Shown piece by piece: positions 13,066-19,219 of a stretch of 19,219 nucleotides of DNA. Location of the stretch: the NCBI GenBank assembly GCA_024641835.1, contig JAHECH010000009.1:1-19219 (forward strand), read 5' to 3'. The position numbers and the translations under genes were made by a program. The notes under the pieces are model-generated. The model saw only the letters and a list, made by a program, of their open reading frames with translations. It did no database searches and had not been told where the DNA came from. Every line of letters starts with the position of its first letter. Position 1 is the first letter of the stretch. Source of the DNA: Deltaproteobacteria bacterium. GTDB lineage: Bacteria; Desulfobacterota; DSM-4660; Desulfatiglandales; HGW-15.

Positions 13066-14265
13066 ATGATGGAAAAATCTCGTTTTCCGTGGACAGGAAA
13101 AGATCTGAGCCCCGGGCGCAATTTTTTTGTCGCTAAAATACTCGTAATCGCTCTAGCAGCATTCATGTGCCATGGTTGTGGACCCACGAATGAGGAGATC
13201 ATGGCGATGGAACAGGCGAGGGTGGAACGCGAGACACAGGCCAGAGCGGAGGCCGAAGCCAGCAGGCAGGCAGAGGAGGCTAGAAGGCAGGCAGAGGAGG
13301 CTAGGTTAGCCCAGGTCCGTGCCATCGAGACGGCTGGAGATGAAGCGGCCCGGCAAGGTGAGTTGGAAAAGGCGTTGGATAATTATCAGCAGGTTTTAAA
13401 GAACGTTCAGCGATATGGTGAGCAGGATCAGCGCGTTCGTCAGGATGTCATCAAAGTTGTTCGGGCCATGCCTGGCCCTCCGCCGCTTCCCGAAAGTGTT
13501 ATGCGCAGCATGGTGCGGGCGGAAACCAAGATAAAAATGGGCGGTGCAGGAAGCTATGAAGCAGCCGCTGCGGAGATGGAGCAGGCTGTCTTGGATGCGC
13601 CCTGGTTGGCAGATGCCTATTACAACCTCAGTATCGTCAAAGAGAAGGGGGGGAAGTTCGGCCAGGCTATCCAGAACCTTCAGCTCTGCCTTTTGGCAGA
13701 CCCGCAGAATCGAAATGCCGCTGCTATCCAGGCCAAGATCTACGAGCTTGAAGTCCTGAAGGAAGACCAGGAAAAGATGCAAGCGCTGCAGGGATCGTGG
13801 AATAAAGGCAGCATCACTGTGACCTTAGAAGGTGAGAAAATTCTTGTTAATGGCGGATTCATTCAAGTGACGAGAAAAGGCCGCGCTTTGGAAGGCTTCA
13901 TCACAATCAGTGGTCATCAAGAGTACTGGTTTAATCCTTATACAAATAGCACCGACTATCGCGGCAAGCCGTGCCAAATTCCGGGAGAGACCGTGCCCGT
14001 GACCGGCATCATCAGCGAAGATGGCCGGACCATGGAATTTCGATGGATGGAGTCTAAATACCAGACAACATTCGGGGGGCCGGAAGGATTTTTTGCCGAT
14101 GCCACCGAGGTATTCTGTTCGGGAGTAGCGCTTGTGGGAAAAGAAGAAAGGACTTTCAAAATTGAGAAAGACAATCAGGAAACGAAGCCGGCATCCATCG
14201 GGCAGCAAAGCGAAGAACCTGAAAAACAGGTAATCAAACGCAAATCCAGCCGGCTACAGCGATGA
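13066..14265 (+). CDS. exported coiled-coil/TPR protein, possible lipoprotein
   Basis: The 399-residue protein begins with a basic n-region and a hydrophobic stretch (AKILVIALAAFMCHGCGP). C38 could be lipidated, although CHGC is a poor lipobox. A charged coiled coil follows (EQARVERETQARAEAEASRQ onward), including two copies of RQAEEAR encoded by a 21-bp tandem repeat. Next is a TPR-like region (AADEAARQGELEKALDNYQQ type, and DAYYNLSIVKEKGGKFGQAI). The C-terminal third is beta-rich (ITVTLEGEKILVNGGFIQVT) and may form a separate domain. AAGGAGG precedes ATG 13066. Its TGA overlaps an ATG of the next gene (ATGA), so the pair is very likely co-transcribed from the promoter at 13016. Function unknown; an envelope role is inferred. 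Confidence 0.75.
   Translation: MMEKSRFPWTGKDLSPGRNFFVAKILVIALAAFMCHGCGPTNEEIMAMEQARVERETQARAEAEASRQAEEARRQAEEARLAQVRAIETAGDEAARQGELEKALDNYQQVLKNVQRYGEQDQRVRQDVIKVVRAMPGPPPLPESVMRSMVRAETKIKMGGAGSYEAAAAEMEQAVLDAPWLADAYYNLSIVKEKGGKFGQAIQNLQLCLLADPQNRNAAAIQAKIYELEVLKEDQEKMQALQGSWNKGSITVTLEGEKILVNGGFIQVTRKGRALEGFITISGHQEYWFNPYTNSTDYRGKPCQIPGETVPVTGIISEDGRTMEFRWMESKYQTTFGGPEGFFADATEVFCSGVALVGKEERTFKIEKDNQETKPASIGQQSEEPEKQVIKRKSSRLQR
13264..13305 (+). repeat. 21-bp tandem duplication inside coding sequence
   Basis: Two adjacent 21-base copies (13264-13284 and 13285-13305) differ only at the last base and encode RQAEEAR twice. They lengthen the coiled coil in register without shifting the frame. 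Confidence 0.75.
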
Positions 14266-14300
14266 GACTGCGCGCGCGCTACAAACATACGGAGGACGCC

Positions 14301-15695
14301 GTGAACACACCTGACCTGCCGCGAACAATCATGGGAAGGTTTACCGGGCTCTTCCTGGTCCCTGCCTTCTGCCTCATGTTCTCCTCCATATCCTTCGCTC
14401 AGAATTGCAGCAGTCCGCCCACAGGTTCTTATGGACCTGCATGGGCAAGGGAGTATCAGGCATGGTGTGAGAGATGCGGCGGAAGGTTCAGCATGTCTGG
14501 TGGCAATCCATCTTGTACTCCGGGTGCGAACTGGGGCGGCAGGGAGAGGGCTTCGTCCCCTGTCAGCTCGGGCGTGGGAGGCGCGGCCTACCAACTGGGT
14601 AATCAGTTGGGAGAGGCGATAGGGAAGTCCCTGTTCGGAGACCCACAGGAGGCACAGGATCGTGCCGTGCAGCAACAGCAGATGATGCAGTCTCTTGATG
14701 AGATCTCACGGCAAAAAATACGTTCGGAAGATGCAATGTTGCGCAATGCAGCGGATCAGGCCCGCAGGCTTGACGAGCAGCGCCAGGCTGAGACGCTGTC
14801 GAGTCTCACAGGCGTACCTAAGACAGACGGCCTTACGCTAAAGCCATCCACTGATTTCTTTGGCGTCCCGGGCAACCCCAAAGGGGAACAGTCCGCCCCG
14901 GTCGACTCGTCCGTCGTGGACCTCCGGCACCTGGACCCCAACAAGCCCATCATGGTTGATCAGAATGTCCTGCAGGACAGTGGACAGGATAAGCAGAAAC
15001 GGAATGGCACCAGGGTTATGGACTGCGCGCAGGGAAGGGCTGCCCGCGACCGGCTTGCGGCCGGGCTTCCCGTACAACTGGAAGCCATCAAAAGGACCGA
15101 GGCGCAGCTTGAGACTGCCGGGAAGGATGTTGAAGTTGCCAAAGCAGAAAGCAAGCGAGTGCTTTTCCAGGGCGCTGTTCAAGAGGCGAAAGCGTACGCG
15201 CAGGAAGTCCTGACCTCTGCGAAGGCCCTCCGCTCGCAAATAGAGATGCTCAACGGGCTCGACAAGGCAAAGCGCGACATGCTGATCCGGACAGTCAATG
15301 CTGTAGCCTTCGGGGGTGAAGATCTTGCCGAATCGGCCAAGGGGGGCTATGAGGCCGGCGAAGCGCTGCAGAAAAAGGCGGACAACCTTGCTCGCCAGAT
15401 GACGACCCTCGCCGACAAGCTTTTGATGGAGAGCGGCATTGCCGAAAAGGCTGGAGAAGAGCTCTCGGGAAAACTGTGGGGACCAGTTGGGCAGCTCGGC
15501 TTCCGCGGCGCCAAGCTTTCCATCGATTTGAGTGTTGCCCTTGGAAACGGCGTGATAAGCAAGGCCGACCTGCAGGCGGCGCAGGGGAACCTCGACACCA
15601 TGCGCAGCCAGTACGGGCGGGCCAAACAACGTATTTCAGAACTTGACAGGGATCTCGGCGAACTATGCAGGGAAAAGCCCCAGGCGCGGCAATAA
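14301..15695 (+). CDS. exported helical protein of unknown function
   Basis: GTG 14301 is preceded by GGAGG at ideal spacing and is taken as the start. An in-frame ATG at 14262 overlaps the previous stop, and ATG 14331 is also possible. The protein has a signal peptide (FTGLFLVPAFCLMFSSISFA, cleavage near AQ). A short Cys-containing module follows (EYQAWCERCGGRFSMSGGNP, then SCTPG). The rest is mostly a long helical, probably coiled-coil body (EAIKRTEAQLETAGKDVEVA, then the region after LRSQIEMLNGLDKAKRDMLI). A small-residue-rich segment, GVGGAAYQLGNQLGEAIGKS, lies near the start. The family is not recognised. It follows the coiled-coil/TPR protein in an operon, so the two may act together in the periplasm. 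Confidence 0.72.
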   Translation: MNTPDLPRTIMGRFTGLFLVPAFCLMFSSISFAQNCSSPPTGSYGPAWAREYQAWCERCGGRFSMSGGNPSCTPGANWGGRERASSPVSSGVGGAAYQLGNQLGEAIGKSLFGDPQEAQDRAVQQQQMMQSLDEISRQKIRSEDAMLRNAADQARRLDEQRQAETLSSLTGVPKTDGLTLKPSTDFFGVPGNPKGEQSAPVDSSVVDLRHLDPNKPIMVDQNVLQDSGQDKQKRNGTRVMDCAQGRAARDRLAAGLPVQLEAIKRTEAQLETAGKDVEVAKAESKRVLFQGAVQEAKAYAQEVLTSAKALRSQIEMLNGLDKAKRDMLIRTVNAVAFGGEDLAESAKGGYEAGEALQKKADNLARQMTTLADKLLMESGIAEKAGEELSGKLWGPVGQLGFRGAKLSIDLSVALGNGVISKADLQAAQGNLDTMRSQYGRAKQRISELDRDLGELCREKPQARQ

Positions 15696-15752
15696 CGCGC
15701 CGGAATGCCCACTTCAAAATTAAACCCTCATGCGGGAGACCATCGTCCTGAG

Positions 15753-15956
15753 TCATGGCAGCGGCGACGAAGTGTTGAAATTCACGGCACCTTCAAAGTA
15801 TTCGGGACCCCATCCTAATTTCTTCCATTGATATAGATGCTCTTCCCATATGCCCAGATTTGTCCGCGCTGGGGAGCCAATTCGGACTACAACGGTATCT
15901 TGAAACACAAGTTCGTGTTCCAGATACCTGTTATTGATCTCAGGTCTGGTGGAAGT
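15753..15956 (-). pseudogene. unrecognised coding scrap without start codon
   Basis: On the minus strand 67 codons are open between TGA stops, with no ATG. The translation is protein-like: INNRYLEHELVFQDTVVVRI, then GSPARTNLGIWEEHLYQWKK and LGWGPEYFEGAVNF. Amino-acid use looks natural (Trp, Tyr, balanced charges), unlike random frames. I recognise no family. Given the scraps nearby it may be the end of a lost gene. Confidence 0.25.
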
Positions 15957-16147
15957 TCAGATATGGACAGGGTATATGAAAAGGGGCTGGTGCTTAAGCC
16001 GTAAACCAGAAATGGCCACCCCAGCATCTTGCGGGTGGGCCCTCATTTGGCTATTGACGTGGGACCTTTCTTTCCTGCTATGACCATTCCGCTCCCCTAT
16101 TTTCGAGTATTCAACCTGTAGTCTGTCGTTTCTGGAGCCCCAGAAAA

Positions 16148-16285
16148 TCAACATACCGTATGAAAGCTGTCGCAGGGGTCGATCACCCTGCAATTTCCTT
16201 GAAATATCCTTCGTCGCTCTATCCCCCTGACGATAATATGGTGGAGGGCCCCGGGGGGGGTATCCAAGCGAGCTTGACGTGGCAT
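16148..16285 (-). pseudogene. RAYT transposase N-terminal scrap
   Basis: On the minus strand, ATG 16285 opens MPRQARLDTPPGALHHIIVR then GIERRRIF, the conserved start of REP-associated tyrosine transposases. After about residue 28 the match ends. The frame continues with unrelated residues (QGNCRVIDPCDSFHTVC) to the stop at 16148, passing a GCAGGG/CCCTGC hairpin (16172-16191). The HUH motif and catalytic Tyr are absent. The start codon lies inside the first of three REP-like palindromes. A second, similar scrap at 6647-6781 breaks off at nearly the same residue. Confidence 0.75.
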
Positions 16286-16331
16286 GGGCCACGAATGTGG
16301 CATGGGCCACGCGAACGTGGCATGGGCCACG
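16279..16331. repeat. three REP-like palindromes
   Basis: The 15-base sequence GTGGCATGGGCCACG occurs identically at 16279-16293, 16297-16311 and 16317-16331, spaced 18 and 20 bases apart. Each copy is an imperfect palindrome (GTGG...CCAC) able to form a small hairpin. They lie immediately 5' of, and overlapping, the RAYT scrap, the usual place for the REP sequences recognised by such transposases. Confidence 0.75.
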
Positions 16332-16588
16332 AATATCAAACCTCGCTTCAGATATCACCCAATAATCCAATAGGAGGTCTCCCTCTCCACTCCCTTTACA
16401 CTTTTCAAAGAACGGTCCAGCATGAATGCAGTTTGAGAGACCTAGACCCCTTGCAAACGTCTAGAAAAAGTCTAACCTTTCAAAAAGGGAGATAAGGCGC
16501 TCAAGGCGTAGAGGAGTGCAAGAGGGCTTCAAGCCGATGGCTTTTAGGGCAGCAGGGTGCAACAATTCAAATCAATGAGGAAGGTAAG
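16332..16588. other. ovoA leader region
   Basis: No gene is seen. CTAGAC/GTCTAG (16442-16464) is a perfect 6-bp inverted repeat with an 11-base spacer and could be an operator. CCTTT/AAAGG follows close by. GAGGAAGG lies just before the ovoA ATG. Confidence 0.35.
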
Positions 16589-18697
16589 ATGCAATTACGC
16601 AACACTCGAACACTGATACTCAATGAGGGGCCGGTTGAAGAGAAACGAGAGGAAATAAGGCAGTATTTCCACAAGACCCATTCAATCGACGAAAGGCTAT
16701 ACGACACACTTGCACGGGATGAAGACTTTTACATCCGGGCCGAACCCCTGAGACATCCCCTGATTTTCTATCTGGGACATACCGCCGTCTTTTACATAAA
16801 CAAATTGATCATCGCCAAGATTATCGACCAGCGCATCAATCCCAAATTCGAATCCATGTTTGCCGTAGGCGTGGACGAAATGTCCTGGGACGATCTGGAT
16901 GACGCCCATTACGACTGGCCCGCCGTCGCCGAGGTGAAAGCTTACCGGGATAAGGTCCGCGAATTCGTAGACAATATTATCCGCACCATGCCGTTGAAAA
17001 TGCCGATCACCTGGGATAATCCATTCTGGGCCATCATAATGGGGATCGAACACCAGCGAATCCACCTGGAAACCTCCTCGGTGATCATTCGCCGGGTTCC
17101 CATCGAGCAGGTGCGTCAGCTTCCCATCTGGGATATTTGCGCTGAATCGGGTGAAGCTCCCCGGAACGAACTGCTGCCGGTGCCTGGCGGCAAAGTCGTG
17201 CTCGGAAAGTCCAAGGATCATCCCCTTTACGGCTGGGATAACGAATTCGGGCACCACGAATTTGATGTGTGGGGTTTTTCGGCCAGCAAGTACCTGGTCA
17301 CCAATCAGGAATACCTGGCCTTTGTGGAGGATAGGAGTTATGAGCGACGTGAATCCTGGACCGAGGAGGGATGGAACTGGCTCGAGTACTCCAAGGCCAG
17401 ACATCCGCTTTTCTGGATCAAAACGGAAAAGGGCTTCAAATTTAGGACCATGGCCCAGATTATCGACATGCCGTGGGACTGGCCTGTGGAAGTCAACTAT
17501 CTTGAAGCAAAGGCCTTCTGTAACTGGCTTGCCCAAAAAACCGGCAAAAGGCTGCGCCTTCCCACCGAAGATGAATGGTACCGCTTGAGAGACCTGCACA
17601 ACATCCCGGACCAACCTTATTGGGAAAAGGCACCGGGAAACATCAACCTGGAGCACTGGGCGTCTTCATGTCCGGTGAACCGGTTCCGGTTCGGCGAATT
17701 CTACGATGTCATCGGCAATGTCTGGCAGTGGACGGAGACTCCCGTCACCGGTTTTGAGGGGTTCCAGATCCATCCCTACTACGACGACTTTTCGACGCCC
17801 ACTTTCGATACTCAGCACAACCTGATCAAGGGCGGGTCATGGATTTCCACCGGCAACGAGGCTACCCGCGATTCCCGCTACGCTTTTCGGCGTCACTTTT
17901 TCCAGCATGCCGGCTTCCGATACGTAGAAGCGGAACAGCCGGTGGAGTTGCCCGAGAGCATGTACGAAACCGATGCGGCCGTCTCGCAGTACTGCGAAGC
18001 CCATTATGGGCAGACCTATTTCGGCGTGGAGAACTTTCCCGTAAAATGCGCAAGAATCTGCCTGGAATACATGCAGGACCGGCCCAGGAAAAGAGCCTTG
18101 GATGTGGGATGCGCCGTTGGCAGGACGACTTTTGAGCTTGCCCGGAAATTTGATTTTGTCACCGGCCTGGATTTCTCAGCCCGCTTTATCCGCATCGCGT
18201 TCCAGCTGCGTGAAAAAGGCGTCACTCATTACGAACTTCTGGAAGAGGGCGAGATTGTCTCCTACCATGAAAAACGCCTATCCGACTTCGGGCTGGAGTC
18301 CGTCAGGGACAAGGTCGAATTTTTCCAGGCCGACGCCGTCAACTTAAAACCCCAGTTCAGCAACTACGATCTGATATTTGCAGGGAATCTGCTCGACCGC
18401 CTGTACGATCCCAAGAAATTTCTCGCCACCATCCATGAACGGCTCAATTTGGGTGGACTGCTGATTCTCACGTCACCCTACACTTGGTTGGAGGAGTTTA
18501 CCAAGCGGGAAAACTGGGTCGGCGGAATCAGAAAAGACGGTGAACCGTACACTACCACGGAAGGGTTGCAGGAGCTGCTTGGCGTCCATTTTAAGATGAT
18601 CGATCAGCCGAGGGATATTGAATTCGTGGTACGGGAAACCCGACGCAAATTCCAGCATACGATTTCCCAGATGACCGCTTGGGAACGGGTTAGATAA
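16589..18697 (+). CDS. ovoA: 5-histidylcysteine sulfoxide synthase with fused methyltransferase (OvoA)
   Basis: OvoA joins cysteine to histidine with O2 and a non-haem iron, the first step of ovothiol synthesis. The 702-residue protein has the full OvoA architecture. An N-terminal DinB-like domain holds H64 (LGHTAVFY) and the H-x3-H-x-E motif at 155-161 (EHQRIHLE), which together supply the three iron-binding histidines. A formylglycine-synthase-like domain spans about 195-450, with LPTEDEW (324-330) and the GGSW motif (415-418). A C-terminal SAM methyltransferase from about 475 has motif I ALDVGCAVGRTTFELA (503-518) and is assigned to mercaptohistidine N-methylation. GAGGAAGG precedes ATG 16589. 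OvoB, the PLP lyase of the next step, is not in the window. The gene is intact and stands alone. Confidence 0.93.
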   Translation: MQLRNTRTLILNEGPVEEKREEIRQYFHKTHSIDERLYDTLARDEDFYIRAEPLRHPLIFYLGHTAVFYINKLIIAKIIDQRINPKFESMFAVGVDEMSWDDLDDAHYDWPAVAEVKAYRDKVREFVDNIIRTMPLKMPITWDNPFWAIIMGIEHQRIHLETSSVIIRRVPIEQVRQLPIWDICAESGEAPRNELLPVPGGKVVLGKSKDHPLYGWDNEFGHHEFDVWGFSASKYLVTNQEYLAFVEDRSYERRESWTEEGWNWLEYSKARHPLFWIKTEKGFKFRTMAQIIDMPWDWPVEVNYLEAKAFCNWLAQKTGKRLRLPTEDEWYRLRDLHNIPDQPYWEKAPGNINLEHWASSCPVNRFRFGEFYDVIGNVWQWTETPVTGFEGFQIHPYYDDFSTPTFDTQHNLIKGGSWISTGNEATRDSRYAFRRHFFQHAGFRYVEAEQPVELPESMYETDAAVSQYCEAHYGQTYFGVENFPVKCARICLEYMQDRPRKRALDVGCAVGRTTFELARKFDFVTGLDFSARFIRIAFQLREKGVTHYELLEEGEIVSYHEKRLSDFGLESVRDKVEFFQADAVNLKPQFSNYDLIFAGNLLDRLYDPKKFLATIHERLNLGGLLILTSPYTWLEEFTKRENWVGGIRKDGEPYTTTEGLQELLGVHFKMIDQPRDIEFVVRETRRKFQHTISQMTAWERVR

Positions 18698-19053
18698 TAG
18701 AATATCAGGCACCTATTTTGGAGTGAACCCAATTTGTGCGAATGTTCTGTCTGCATCTCCCGAAGGCTCACTGACAAAGGTTTTTAGTTGTGCGAACTGC
18801 TTCTCGCATCGTACGTGACCATGTTGCTTCTAGACACTCAAGTACAAACGAGAAGCACGCCAAGCCCACCTCCGATTCATGACGGTTTTCCAAAGCCCAG
18901 CAGGCAGTTGGCCAGGGGAAGGGAAAGCACTCTCATGATGACGCTACATTTTTCCTATTCTGAGGTTTCGGATTGAACTCGTCGATTCGTCCTCAAAAGG
19001 TGCCTATTTTGATAGGTAGTTGAGAGTCGAATTCCATTCCGATCTGGAACAAA
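18698..19053. other. intergenic region after ovoA
   Basis: No supported gene. Two loose direct-repeat pairs occur: TTGTGCGAA...TTCT...GCATC at 18734-18757 and 18788-18810, and GGYRCCTATTTTG at 18708-18720 and 18999-19011. No clear terminator was found for either converging gene. Confidence 0.4.
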
Positions 19054-19218
19054 CTACTGCCTGTAAGGGAGATGCACCATGAAGACTGAGCCCTGTCCGG
19101 GCATGCTGGTCGCCGTGATCCCGCCCTTGGGGCGCTCCACGATTTTGCGACATCCGGAGAGGCCCATCCCGGTTCCCTCGTATTTACCCCTGCGGTGGAG
19201 CCGCTCGAAGGGCGTGAA
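19054..19218 (-). CDS. histidine kinase C-terminus, partial
   Basis: The minus-strand frame enters from the right edge and ends with TAG at 19054, giving 54 residues of a GHKL ATPase domain. Visible parts are an F-box-like FTPFERLHRR, the G2 box YEGTGMGLSGCRKIVE, and the final strands ITATSMPGQGSVFMVHLP. This is the end of a sensor histidine kinase of the type with a terminal HATPase_c domain. Family members usually have a His or similar after IVER where this reads P-K, a mild oddity. The sensor and dimerisation domains lie outside the window. Confidence 0.8.
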   Translation of the reverse strand, partial: FTPFERLHRRGKYEGTGMGLSGCRKIVERPKGGITATSMPGQGSVFMVHLPYRQ

Positions 19219-19219
19219 G

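Noticed and set aside
16279..16331. CRISPR array
   Set aside because: Units are 15 bases with 3-5 base gaps and no spacers; they fit REP palindromes.
15957..16370. 137-codon minus-strand ORF overlapping the RAYT scrap
   Set aside because: It is in a different frame from the RAYT peptide and partly translates the REP repeats; no family pattern.
16697..17656. 319-codon minus-strand ORF
   Set aside because: Antisense shadow of ovoA, whose own frame is fully supported by motifs.

Overview
The window looks like chromosomal DNA of a Gram-negative bacterium. It carries exported proteins with signal peptides, a MacB-type inner-membrane permease and a TPR lipoprotein. Protein resemblances recalled from memory (short-form 6-phosphogluconate dehydrogenase, RAYT-type transposase starts, OvoA with a fused methyltransferase) lean towards a deltaproteobacterial (Desulfobacterota-like) host. 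That placement is an inference. No rRNA, tRNA or CRISPR array was seen.

Layout. 1-692: an IS3-like transposase remnant fused onto an arsenate reductase gene that has lost its catalytic P-loop. 789-1439: two small hypothetical genes. 1440-2210: non-coding DNA with pairing repeats and an alpha/beta-hydrolase scrap. 2211-2834: a HAD-family hydrolase, followed by two hairpins. 3162-6197: a sugar-phosphate operon with intact pgi and gnd. In it tal survives only as its two ends, and a probable pgm start is joined to an alpha-glucan phosphorylase end. 6256-6439: a long imperfect palindrome. 6647-7316 (minus): a RAYT transposase scrap and a TPR lipoprotein. 7730-8953: a secreted Tyr/Pro/Gly-rich protein. 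9058-10683 (minus): an orphan MacB-like permease between two short coupled ORFs, one resembling part of a DCD domain. 10950-12287 (minus): a divergent DnaA paralogue. 12721-12801: an IS21-like 23-bp repeat array. 13066-15695: two exported-protein genes overlapping ATGA-style or nearly so, behind an extended -10 promoter. 15753-16331: coding scraps and a RAYT start embedded in three REP-like palindromes. 16589-18697: ovoA. 19054-19218 (minus): the C-terminal end of a histidine kinase.

How it works together. pgi and gnd belong to glycolysis and the oxidative pentose phosphate route; the scraps beside them (tal, glucan phosphorylase, probably pgm) suggest the ancestral operon linked glycogen breakdown to pentose phosphates. 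OvoA would make the ovothiol precursor; its OvoB lyase partner is not in the window.

Main theme. Intact genes alternate with gene scraps that often keep a true start or a true stop but have lost the interior. The clearest unusual items are the eroded sugar operon, the DnaA paralogue with a non-canonical Walker B motif and DNA-recognition motif, and the RAYT start codon inside a REP repeat. I see no complete, clearly new multi-gene system. All family assignments were made by eye without database searches.
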